Below are positions 51,854-59,468 of a stretch of 64,000 nucleotides of DNA, one piece after another (the first letter of the stretch is position 1; every line of letters begins with the position of its first letter). Below the pieces are notes generated by a model. It was given only the letters and a program-made list of their open reading frames with translations, was not told where the DNA came from and searched no databases. A program made the position numbers and the translations under genes. Origin of the DNA: an uncultured Bacillota bacterium (GTDB lineage: Bacteria; Bacillota_I; Bacilli_A; RFN20; CAG-826); the NCBI GenBank assembly GCA_949299565.1, contig OX437086.1:414919-478918 (forward strand), written 5' to 3'.

Positions 51854-54800
51854 TTGGCACTTATTCACAAATAGTACTTTGGATTTTTCGGGCAATGTCT
51901 TGATTTCCGGCGATAATGGAAGCGGAAAATCGACATTGGTCGATGCGATTCATTTCGTCCTTTCAGGCGGTTTGGCTCGTAACAAATTCAATATGGCTTC
52001 CAATAACGCCGTCAATCGCGGCCGCCGCAGTGTGGAAACTTATATGCGGGCGCGCATCGGGGCGGTTAATCAAGAATTTTTACGCCCGGAATCTGACATC
52101 ATCTCGCACATCGCTCTTGAATTTTATGACGAGTCTCGCGATCATCTTTTCACATTAGGCACCGTTCTTCAAATCAGTGGCGGAATCCTTTTGACGCCAT
52201 TCCGTTTTTATACTTTGTCTGAAGGATTTTCCGATGATTTGTTCTTTGAAACAAACGAAAACGGAAGTCGCTCAATCAGAAATTTTGATTCCTTAAGAAA
52301 AGCGGCCGAAGAACGTGAAATTGAATTTACAGCTTTAGATTCTCCGACAATCAACGGATCTTATCCTTTGGTCCGTCGTGTTTTAGATCTTCCGGATGAA
52401 TATGAAATGCTTCTCAGCAATGCGATTTGTTTTGATCCCGGCGCGGACCTTCTAGAATTTACCAATGATTTCCTATTGGAAAAGAAAGACGTCTCCTTGG
52501 ATGAAGTGAAGAAAGCCGCCAAAGCTTATTCAGAAATTGCTCAACTCCTCAACAAAGAAGAAGAAAAAGCAAATTTCCTCGCTCCGCTGGAAGAATTAAA
52601 TAAGCGAAGAAAAAGCGAGGAACGAAAGAAATTAGTCTTGGATTACAGCTCTTTGCGCCTTTCGTTATCTAAGTCAGAAGCAACGAAAAAAGAATGTTTA
52701 GATGCTTTGGTGAAATTAGAAGAATCCACAAAACGCAATCAAAAGCGGAAACTTGAAATTCAAAGCGAATTATTGTCGATTGAGAACCGTCGTCACGCGA
52801 TTGAAAGCGATTCTCAACTTGGAGAATTAGAAAAATTAAGAAGAGAAAGAGAAGCGCTTCTTCAGCAAAAAGAACAGCTCTCTTTGGATTACAACTCCTT
52901 CGACGAGGCTAAAGAAGAACTTTTGAATGGTGCCTCTAATCTCGGTTTTTCGACTTCTCTTGGCGAAGCCTATCGCGAAAGAGATGAGGAAAGTTTGCGT
53001 AAAGCATTGAACTCCTATCAATCAACTTTATCTTTAAGGCGGAATGAACTCCGCAGTCGTTTAGAGATGAAGGAGAAGACTCAAAATTCGATATTAGAAA
53101 AACTTAAAGAATTAGCCTCATTGATTACAACCCTCGAATCCCATCAAAAGGCTTATCCTGAAAAAGTTCGTTCTTTCTATGCTCTTTTGACGGAACGCTT
53201 TGCCACTGATGAAGATTTTGCAATGAATGCTTTCTGCGATTTAGTAGAGGTTACTGACGAAGCGTGGCGAGATGTTATCGAAGCGCTTTTGGATAAGCGA
53301 CGTTTCGATGTTTTTGTAGGCAATGTTCATTTTAAAGAAGCGGCTCGTCTTTTGGATGCGCATCAAGAATTGGCGGAAGGATTTGGAAACGGCGTCGTCG
53401 ATTCGTTGTCCCTGGAGGAAGGAATCTTTAAGGTCAACAATAGTTTGGCTGATAAAGTGAAGGCGATGGTCGCCTCTTCAAACGAAGAATTGCCGAGTGT
53501 TCGTCTCTATTTAGATTTCTTGCTCGGCGATATCGAATGCGTTGAAGAACCGGCTTGGGACAATATCAATAAATGGGTCACGAAAGACGGGCTCTATTTT
53601 GACGGCGTGACAATTAGACGCTTAGTGACCGGGGATCTTGTTCATTATTTAGGAAGCGACACGATCAGTCGTCGTTTGGAAGAAGCAAGAAAGCGTTATG
53701 ATCTTCTTTCCGAGGAACTCTCGAAATTAGAAGATGAAATTGCACCTCTCGCGAAGAAGATAGATGCTTCCAAGGATCTCGATGTTTTGTCTCTACGCCC
53801 TGTTTATCGTTTATGGGAAGAAGAGGAGAGCCTTAACCGCGACATTGAGGCCAACGAAGAAGCTAGAGAAGCTCTAGAGCATTCCTTGGACGCGAGTTCT
53901 TTAACATCAGTATCGGAAGCTTTAGAAGAACTCGATGAGAGCAAAGCCAAACTTATAAACGAAGACGGCGTTCTCGCTCAGGAAAAAGATGAATTATCTT
54001 TGGAAAAAGGACGTTTATCTTTGCAAATCGAGACGATAAATGGCGAATTGGCCACTAATCAAAACGCGCTTATCGCCTTCTTGAAAGAGCACAATGACCC
54101 CCTTATCAAAGAGGAAGCCGAAGAAGAAGAGAAAAAGGCAACCACTCTTGATTACGCCTATGCCGTACAAGAGAAGAAGAACGCTTTAATCAAATCAATC
54201 AGTGACAATGAGCGCGCGATGGTGAAGTTGATGTCGCAGTTTAATGAACGCTTCAATTCAAGCGATGTCGAACCCGTTGTTGAAAATGTCGAAATTTATC
54301 TTGAGCGTTATCGCAAGATTGTCTCTGATTCCTTGGTAGCGGGTCGCGCGAAGGCAGAAGAAGCTTCACGCAAAGCGGTAGAGAATTTTAAGAGCTCTTT
54401 CTTGATTGGCCTCCGCAGCAATATTCAACAGGCTAACGATTTGATCAATAAATTAAATCGTGTTCTCAAGAAGCATCCTTTCGGCGCCGACAATTCAATT
54501 TATCGTTTCGTGATCAAACCTACTGCCGATGCCGAATTAAGAAAGATTTACGATATCGCCGTTGAAACGAATGAAGATTACTTTGAGAATGATCTCTTTG
54601 CTCAACTTCTCTCACCAGAGAATCGTTCAACAATGGATTATTTGTTCAGTATTTTGGCTAACGAAAATCCGGCCGAAAGCAGTGCGGAAACAATTGAGCG
54701 TTTCTGCGACTACCGTAATTATCTGTCTTACGACATTGTCGAAGTTGCGGAAGACGGAACTGAAAAGCGTTATAGCGACAATATGCGTTCTCGTTCGGGC

Positions 54801-55100
54801 GGAGAAACGCAGACGCCGTTCTATGTTTTGATTGCAGCCAGTTTCGATAGCGCCTTTGAACTACGGAAACGGAGCGGCGCTTCTCCGTGTGAAATCGTAA
54901 TGCTCGATGAAGCTTTCAACAACATGGACAGCGATCGCATCGAAGACATGATGGAATTCTATCGAGCGTTGAACATTCAGTTGATTGTTTCGGTTCCAAC
55001 AAGTCGTTTCAATTATTTAGCTGACCATGTCGACACTTCCTTGATTTTAGTCAATAACAACGCGCATTTGACAGCTTATCAAGGTCGCAAAGAATCATAA
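51822..55100 (+). CDS. jetC: JetC/MksB-like SMC ATPase
   Basis: A 1092-residue SMC-type ATPase. Walker A GDNGSGKSTLV is near residue 30, long charged coiled-coil arms span about 240-430 and 620-880 with a hinge-like part near 440-600, signature RSGGETQTPF is near 991, and Walker B EIVMLDEAFNNMD near 1024. It is the DNA loop-extruding motor of Wadjet/Mks condensins, which recognises circular plasmid DNA. Its partner nuclease JetD/MksG is not encoded downstream. The start at 51822 follows GGGAG and yields the typical MKKLQRVKLINWHLF. Confidence 0.92.
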   Translation: MKKLQRVKLINWHLFTNSTLDFSGNVLISGDNGSGKSTLVDAIHFVLSGGLARNKFNMASNNAVNRGRRSVETYMRARIGAVNQEFLRPESDIISHIALEFYDESRDHLFTLGTVLQISGGILLTPFRFYTLSEGFSDDLFFETNENGSRSIRNFDSLRKAAEEREIEFTALDSPTINGSYPLVRRVLDLPDEYEMLLSNAICFDPGADLLEFTNDFLLEKKDVSLDEVKKAAKAYSEIAQLLNKEEEKANFLAPLEELNKRRKSEERKKLVLDYSSLRLSLSKSEATKKECLDALVKLEESTKRNQKRKLEIQSELLSIENRRHAIESDSQLGELEKLRREREALLQQKEQLSLDYNSFDEAKEELLNGASNLGFSTSLGEAYRERDEESLRKALNSYQSTLSLRRNELRSRLEMKEKTQNSILEKLKELASLITTLESHQKAYPEKVRSFYALLTERFATDEDFAMNAFCDLVEVTDEAWRDVIEALLDKRRFDVFVGNVHFKEAARLLDAHQELAEGFGNGVVDSLSLEEGIFKVNNSLADKVKAMVASSNEELPSVRLYLDFLLGDIECVEEPAWDNINKWVTKDGLYFDGVTIRRLVTGDLVHYLGSDTISRRLEEARKRYDLLSEELSKLEDEIAPLAKKIDASKDLDVLSLRPVYRLWEEEESLNRDIEANEEAREALEHSLDASSLTSVSEALEELDESKAKLINEDGVLAQEKDELSLEKGRLSLQIETINGELATNQNALIAFLKEHNDPLIKEEAEEEEKKATTLDYAYAVQEKKNALIKSISDNERAMVKLMSQFNERFNSSDVEPVVENVEIYLERYRKIVSDSLVAGRAKAEEASRKAVENFKSSFLIGLRSNIQQANDLINKLNRVLKKHPFGADNSIYRFVIKPTADAELRKIYDIAVETNEDYFENDLFAQLLSPENRSTMDYLFSILANENPAESSAETIERFCDYRNYLSYDIVEVAEDGTEKRYSDNMRSRSGGETQTPFYVLIAASFDSAFELRKRSGASPCEIVMLDEAFNNMDSDRIEDMMEFYRALNIQLIVSVPTSRFNYLADHVDTSLILVNNNAHLTAYQGRKES

Positions 55101-55101
55101 T

Positions 55102-55326
55102 TCAACAATCATCATCCAAAAGAATATAGACTTCTTCATGACGTGAATAATGAATCTTGTAAGGGAGATTCGCGTCGTGCAAGAAGTCTTTTATTTCGCG
55201 AATATATCGTTTAAAAGAAATTTCGCTTATTTCATAATCCGCGAGAATTTCATTGCGGGAGAGTTTTCTTTTTTTGAGTAAGAGGTGGTAGATAAATAAG
55301 CACGCTTCGGTTTTCTTAAAATGCAT
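55102..55326 (-). CDS. Small HTH protein opposite jetC
   Basis: A 74-residue protein with an HTH_11/DeoR-like helix-turn-helix (SRNEILADYEISEISFKRYIREI, about 24-46) and a short wing; there is no WYL domain. AGGAAGGA precedes its ATG. It ends 1 base from the jetC stop, head to head, and its C-terminus overlaps no other gene. It could regulate a nearby promoter or be the remnant of a longer WYL regulator; WYL-type regulators often control defence systems. No function is shown. Confidence 0.7.
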   Translation of the reverse strand: MHFKKTEACLFIYHLLLKKRKLSRNEILADYEISEISFKRYIREIKDFLHDANLPYKIHYSRHEEVYILLDDDC

Positions 55327-55565
55327 AGGCAGTTCCTTCCTGTGTTTTTAAGATTTTGCGAAGTGTCAGTATCAACTTTTGTCCCTTTACTTTTTATTTC
55401 TCTTTTTTATTAGCGATTTTCTTTTTCTCGTGCCGTTTTTGAAAAGTAAATACGGGAAAACGTTTAATTTAACTTTGTAAAATTCTAATTTTTCTCTTAT
55501 AAAACAAAATCAAATTAATATTCGGTTTAAAGAATGATTATTTAATAGTCTTCCCTTATTAAATA

Positions 55566-55574
55566 TGCTAAAAT
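55566..55574 (+). promoter_or_regulatory. Promoter of tRNA-Ser(GCT)
   Basis: Extended -10 TGC-TAAAAT ends 9 bases before the tRNA 5' end. Confidence 0.6.
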
Positions 55575-55583
55575 CATGCGCAC

Positions 55584-55675
55584 GGAGGCATACCCAAGAG
55601 GCCGAAGGGGGCAGTTTGCTAAACTGTTAGATCGGGTTTACCGGTGCTCGAGTTCGAATCTCGATGCCTCCGCCA
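55584..55675 (+). tRNA. tRNA-Ser(GCT)
   Basis: Acceptor GGAGGCA pairs with TGCCTCC, then G and encoded CCA. The anticodon stem CAGT/ACTG holds a loop with GCT. Long variable arm. 92 nt. It is the third of three serine tRNAs in the window, each with a different anticodon. Confidence 0.95.
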
Positions 55676-55688
55676 AAACGCAGAAAGT

Positions 55689-55709
55689 GCCGATAATATC
55701 GGCTTTTTT
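55689..55709 (+). terminator. Terminator of tRNA-Ser(GCT)
   Basis: GCCGAT and ATCGGC (55689-55703) with a three-base loop, followed by TTTTTT. Confidence 0.9.
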
Positions 55710-55991
55710 ATTTTGTAGAAAAATATCAATAATAACTTGGTTTTGAAAATAGAGAGCTCTATCGATTAGGCATCATATACGTAACATATGGATGTTTTCG
55801 ATTTAATAAACAATATTTAACTGTAATTAGTTTCTTTGAAATAGTCACCATTTGGCAAAGTCAAAAACCGCCATTTAGCAAAACGTGCACAAAAATGAAC
55901 TTTTATTGGGTATATTGCTTGGACATCATATAGGAAAATAAACGCCTATTTGCATCAAAGATTTCATTTGTAAAGACATAATACTCAAACC
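55710..55991. other. AT-rich spacer before the DUF4190 gene
   Basis: No gene seen. It holds an imperfect direct repeat, CCATTTGGCAAAG at about 55849-55860 and CCATTTAGCAAAA at about 55871-55883, which could be a binding site. The promoter of the next gene begins after it. Confidence 0.4.
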
Positions 55992-56018
55992 TTGATTTTT
56001 CTGGGGGGGGTGTATGCT
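55992..56018 (+). promoter_or_regulatory. Promoter with a G8 tract in its spacer
   Basis: TTGATT (55992-55997), then a 15-base spacer containing eight consecutive G (56003-56010), then TATGCT (56013-56018). The spacer is two bases short of the optimum, so slippage in the tract would change promoter strength. Confidence 0.5.
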
Positions 56019-56039
56019 CTAAAAGAAAGGAGTTCATAA

Positions 56040-56297
56040 ATGATTGCAGCATTAGTTTTAGGAATTTTATCGGTTGTCTTTTCTTTAATCACGTTCTTTG
56101 TCTTTTGGTGGCTGGCAATTGTCGCGCTTATTTTAGGGATTTTGGCAATTGTCTTTGCAGTCCGCGCGAAGAAAAAGGAAGGAACCTGGAAAGGAGCGGG
56201 AGTTGCTGGTTTAGTGACGGGTATTATCGGCTTAGTTTTGAGTTCAATCTCGTTGCTGCTTTTCGTTATTTTATTAGCACTCGCGGCTGCGGCCTAA
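56040..56297 (+). CDS. DUF4190-like two-helix membrane protein
   Basis: An 85-residue protein almost wholly hydrophobic, with two long membrane segments (about 3-45 and 52-83) joined by the basic loop VRAKKKEGTWKGAG and typical GIIGLVLSSISLLLFV repeats. It resembles DUF4190 proteins, whose function is unknown. AAAGGAG is an exact Shine-Dalgarno. Its promoter contains a G8 tract, so expression may vary between cells. Confidence 0.75.
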   Translation: MIAALVLGILSVVFSLITFFVFWWLAIVALILGILAIVFAVRAKKKEGTWKGAGVAGLVTGIIGLVLSSISLLLFVILLALAAAA

Positions 56298-56624
56298 AAA
56301 TTAAAAACAAGCGCCTTGTAAGTGACTGCTACTCCATTTTTGAGGATTTTTCATCGAAAAGGCGTTTTTAATTATCACTTAAATAATAGGAATTAATGCT
56401 TATCTGCAATAGATAATATAGATGTTGAAGTTCCTTAATTATTGAAATGGAAGAGCAATAACCAAAAATAATTTTCCATACAATTTAAATAAAGACGCAC
56501 CACAAAAAAGTGGTGCCTTTTCTTTATTCTTTAAAAAGTGGTTATAGATAAAAATATTAAATAACAAAAAATGACCATTTATATTGAAAATAGATATAAA
56601 AAAGTTTACCTTTATAAGAAACAG
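56298..56624. other. Gene-free stretch with two hairpins
   Basis: CGCCTT/AAGGCG (about 56315-56361), with a long loop and TTTTT after it, likely ends the DUF4190 transcript. GCACCAC/GTGGTGC (56497-56516) with CTTTTCTTT after it is a second, stronger terminator with no gene visible in the 130 bases before it, so an unseen small RNA may end there. Confidence 0.5.
56493..56526 (+). terminator. Orphan terminator
   Basis: 7-bp stem GCACCAC/GTGGTGC around six A, then CTTTTCTTT. No CDS precedes it within 190 bases. Confidence 0.75.
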
Positions 56625-56736
56625 AAGGGGGACATCTTAATTCCGTGGAAAATTGTTAAATCTTTCCACATGCAATAGGAGAGCGTTTATCAGACTGACT
56701 GAGGCCTCAGCGAGCCCGACAAACGTTCTCCTTTTT
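56625..56736 (+). ncRNA. Candidate structured small RNA of unknown family
   Basis: About 112 nt containing a first hairpin GTGGAAA/TTTCCAC (56645-56669) and a long second one, GGAGAGCGTTT (56678-56688) with AAACGTTCTCC (56721-56731), ending in TTTTT. The loop of the second holds the 12-base palindrome CTGAGGCCTCAG (56699-56710). A possible -10 TATAAG lies at 56613-56618. The downstream gene has its own leaderless promoter, so this is not simply its leader. It matches no RNA family I recognise. The 5' end is a guess. Confidence 0.5.
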
Positions 56737-56756
56737 CTACCTCTAGACAAGGATTG

Positions 56757-56762
56757 TATAAT
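56757..56762 (+). promoter_or_regulatory. -10 box of DUF3737 gene, predicted leaderless
   Basis: Perfect TATAAT ends 6 bases before ATG 56769, shortly after the candidate RNA terminator. Confidence 0.7.
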
Positions 56763-56768
56763 CAAATC

Positions 56769-57623
56769 ATGGAAAAAATAATCTATATTGAGAATGAAAA
56801 ATACGATGAAGAACGTGCCCTCTTCAATCTGAAAAATGGTTATGTCAAAAACTGCGTCTTCAAGGGACCGCGCGACGGGGAATCAGTCTTAAAAGAATCA
56901 CGTGACGTTGTCGTTAGCAATTGTGATTTTTCTCTCCGTTATCCGCTTTGGCACGCGCAAAACCTAAAACTCGAAAATTCACGGTTCGATTTAAATGCTC
57001 GCGCGCCGCTTTGGTATGGCACAAACCTTATAATGAACAGCAATGTTTTTGACGGAATTAAGGTTTTGAGAGAATCAAAAAACATTGTTTTCAATAATAA
57101 TCGTTTAGCTTCACCAGAGTTTGCCTGGAAATGCAAAAATATTCACGTTCTTGGCGGTATGATCGATAGTGAATATGCTTTTTTAGATAGCGAAGATGTA
57201 GAAGTTAAAAATCTCCACTTTCATGGCAAATATTCCTTTCAATATGTCAAAAATTTAAAAATAAATAATTCGTATTTGGATACTAAAGATGCCTTTTGGC
57301 ATAGTAAAAACGTGACCGTTTATAATTCAGTCATTAAAGGAGAATATTTAGGCTGGTTTTCAAATAGTCTCACACTCGTTAATTGTCAAATCTTAGGAAC
57401 ACAACCTCTTTGCTATTGCAAGAACTTAACACTTATTGACTGCACGATGGAAGATTGCGATCTTGCGTTTGAATACTCTGATGTCATGGCAACAATAAAA
57501 GGACACATTATTTCAATAAAAAATCCACGGAGTGGAAAAATCCTTGTCGATTCAGTTGATCATTTTATTCGCGGCGATGAAGTGTATGAGTGTCACGGAG
57601 AAGTTCTAATTAGAAAACATTAG
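56769..57623 (+). CDS. DUF3737 parallel beta-helix protein
   Basis: A 284-residue protein made of about 20-residue repeats of the form x-N-x-x-x-x-N-S/N, as in KNLKINNSYLDTKDAFWHSKN and ENSRFD. It forms a right-handed beta-helix and contains the conserved PLWH/PLWY stretches of DUF3737. No signal peptide, so cytosolic. Function is unknown; members are widespread in gut Bacillota. The start at 56769 is set by the -10 box and replaces the TTG at 56754. Monocistronic and convergent with the next gene. Confidence 0.9.
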   Translation: MEKIIYIENEKYDEERALFNLKNGYVKNCVFKGPRDGESVLKESRDVVVSNCDFSLRYPLWHAQNLKLENSRFDLNARAPLWYGTNLIMNSNVFDGIKVLRESKNIVFNNNRLASPEFAWKCKNIHVLGGMIDSEYAFLDSEDVEVKNLHFHGKYSFQYVKNLKINNSYLDTKDAFWHSKNVTVYNSVIKGEYLGWFSNSLTLVNCQILGTQPLCYCKNLTLIDCTMEDCDLAFEYSDVMATIKGHIISIKNPRSGKILVDSVDHFIRGDEVYECHGEVLIRKH

Positions 57624-57714
57624 TTTAATAAAGTTAATCAGGTAATAAATCAAAAAAAGACAAGTATATATCTATTTTTTATTGTAATTGCTATTTTAAC
57701 AACAAAATATAATA

Positions 57715-58701
57715 TTAGTTAAGATATTCAAATCCATTTATTAAAACCGGCAAAATTTTTCGAATATTTTTATTGGACAGTAAACCCATCAACTCTTCTT
57801 TTGACCATTTTTTAGTTCTTAAAATTGCAATGATAGTTTTGCTTGCCTCTCTTTCGCCAGGGAATTCATTTAAGTCATCGCTTCTTATTGATTCATCGCT
57901 CAAGAGTGTCAAAATCAACCTGCGAATCAAAATTAGAAACTCTTCTTCAATCCAAATCCTAAATTTACAATTATTTTTTGTTTTGAAGATGTTAGCGAGC
58001 GCCAAATTGAGGCTGAAACCATCAAGTGCGGTGTGATGAAGATCACTAAAAACATAATCGTAAATTGCTAAATCTTCGCTTTTGGCAAAATTTAATGCTT
58101 CTTTATTTATAATTCTTATCTTCGCTTGATTAGGAAAACGTGGAAGAATCTTCTCTTTAAAAAGATTGATAAGCGTCTCGCTTTGCTCGACTATCGTTAA
58201 AGACTCTACTGATTCTTTCTTGCTGCTCATGCAGGCAAAATAGCCAAGCCCCAATCCGAAAGTTAGAACTTTCCCGTGCGCTTCTTTTATCGGCTTCTGC
58301 ATCGTTGTGATTTCATGAGGGCAGAGGCTCATCCATGGAATCCCGTATTGCGTTAGTTCTAAGTAGGAAAAGTCTTTGTCGCTATAGGCAAGCGATGGCT
58401 TTTCTCGATAAAGCGAGCCTTTCACTTTTGTAACATCATAAGGGAATGGAGTATAGGCTTTAATTTTATGTTGTTCCAACGACCAGAAATCTTTTTCGAA
58501 AGAAATATTTTTTAAGATTTTCGCGTAATCGCTTTCAGCAGGGGCAATCAACGGAATGCCGCTTTTCACAAGAAAATCGGGCCATAACGGCCTTTCTTCT
58601 AATAATTGGTTGGCTTCATCTGCTAACGCGAGATTCTCTTCTAAAACCTCAAACAAATTCTGAAAATAATTGAATGCTTCATCATCTAAAAAATAACTCA
58701 T
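57715..58701 (-). CDS. Methyltransferase-fold protein (spermidine-synthase-like region)
   Basis: A 328-residue protein with a charged N-terminal domain (about 1-140) and a SAM-binding-type Rossmann region (about 141-240): GKVLTFGLGLGYFACMSSK, then SLTIVEQSETLINLFKEKILPRFP, then YDYVFSDLHHTALDG. This order resembles class I methyltransferases and spermidine synthase. Substrate and activity are unknown. The -10 TAAAAT ends 6 bases before its start. Confidence 0.65.
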   Translation of the reverse strand: MSYFLDDEAFNYFQNLFEVLEENLALADEANQLLEERPLWPDFLVKSGIPLIAPAESDYAKILKNISFEKDFWSLEQHKIKAYTPFPYDVTKVKGSLYREKPSLAYSDKDFSYLELTQYGIPWMSLCPHEITTMQKPIKEAHGKVLTFGLGLGYFACMSSKKESVESLTIVEQSETLINLFKEKILPRFPNQAKIRIINKEALNFAKSEDLAIYDYVFSDLHHTALDGFSLNLALANIFKTKNNCKFRIWIEEEFLILIRRLILTLLSDESIRSDDLNEFPGEREASKTIIAILRTKKWSKEELMGLLSNKNIRKILPVLINGFEYLN

Positions 58702-58707
58702 GCCATG

Positions 58708-58713
58708 ATTTTA
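58708..58713 (-). promoter_or_regulatory. -10 box, predicted leaderless
   Basis: TAAAAT on the minus strand ends 6 bases before the start codon at 58701, after the TetR gene stop. Confidence 0.55.
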
Positions 58714-58737
58714 AAAGGCATAAGTAATGATAGCAAT

Positions 58738-59343
58738 CTATGACTCACTGAGAATTGAAGGAGCAAAGTAGGCTATAATTCGTTTAATTCCTTCATTTTC
58801 TAATTGATAGACTTCTTTTAATAGCATTGGTTTGAAGCGTTCGAGAGGCGAACGACAAACGAGGAGAACAATCGATAATGTAACAATTACAAAAAGATCC
58901 GTCATTTGCACGCTTTCGGTGAAATCGAGATGCGACTCCGGCAACTTCTTTTGAAAACGCTCAAAGTGCGGTCGATAAAGTTCTTCTAACATCTTTTCGT
59001 CACGATATGAACTTTCCAAATAATGAATCACAAATTGGAGCGGGGCGAGATTGTTGCTCATCGAACATTCGCGCGTATGTTTCCAAATCGTTTCAAGAGG
59101 CGAATTGTTTTCTTTGGTGACGTTAAAACAAAGCACATCGCCAGGCAAAATATTCCATGCTTCAAGAAAAGCCTCTTTTAAAAGGTTCTTTTTGTTGTGA
59201 AAGTAACCATAAATCGTCGCATCAGAAATATGGAGTCTTTCAGCAATTTTGCTAACCGACATCTCATGAAAGCTGCGCGAAGCTCCGACGGAAATTACTT
59301 CATTAAGTATCCTTCTACGTGTGTATTCACCAGTCTTATTCAT
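58738..59343 (-). CDS. TetR/AcrR-family regulator
   Basis: A 201-residue repressor-type protein. The N-terminal HTH (ISVGASRSFHEMSVSKIAERLHISDATIYGYFHNKKNLL, about 17-55, with TIYGYF as signature) is followed by a helical ligand-binding domain. Its neighbours upstream on the same strand are an acyl-CoA synthetase and a DUF1624 acyltransferase, so an acyl-CoA or fatty-acid ligand is possible. A 16-base inverted repeat overlaps its own -10 box, suggesting autoregulation. Confidence 0.88.
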   Translation of the reverse strand: MNKTGEYTRRRILNEVISVGASRSFHEMSVSKIAERLHISDATIYGYFHNKKNLLKEAFLEAWNILPGDVLCFNVTKENNSPLETIWKHTRECSMSNNLAPLQFVIHYLESSYRDEKMLEELYRPHFERFQKKLPESHLDFTESVQMTDLFVIVTLSIVLLVCRSPLERFKPMLLKEVYQLENEGIKRIIAYFAPSILSES

Positions 59344-59349
59344 AATGGG

Positions 59350-59365
59350 TGCTAAAATAATAGCA
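59350..59365. promoter_or_regulatory. Candidate TetR operator overlapping its -10 box
   Basis: TGCTA (59350-59354) and TAGCA (59361-59365) form an inverted repeat with a 6-base centre. The minus-strand -10 TATTAT (59362-59357) lies inside it, 13 bases before the start codon. Confidence 0.4.
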
Positions 59366-59468
59366 AATGTAAAGAGCAGTTAAAACATTTCCCACTTCAA
59401 TTGTTAAAAATCACACTTTTTATGCTTTTTCTCTTTTTATTGACGTCAAAAAGGCAATGTCTTGCCCA

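Noticed and set aside
55327-55583. Missing jetD remnant downstream of jetC
   Set aside because: No frame with DUF3322 or DUF2220 character or TOPRIM-like motifs was seen on either strand; the region is AT-rich and non-coding up to the tRNA promoter.
55584-55675. Integration site at tRNA-Ser(GCT) for the helicase/jet block
   Set aside because: No direct repeat of the tRNA 3' end and no integrase gene were seen on either side of the block.
56640-56740. SRP or 6S RNA identity of the candidate RNA
   Set aside because: The conserved GGAA-type SRP tip and the 6S open-bubble layout are both absent.
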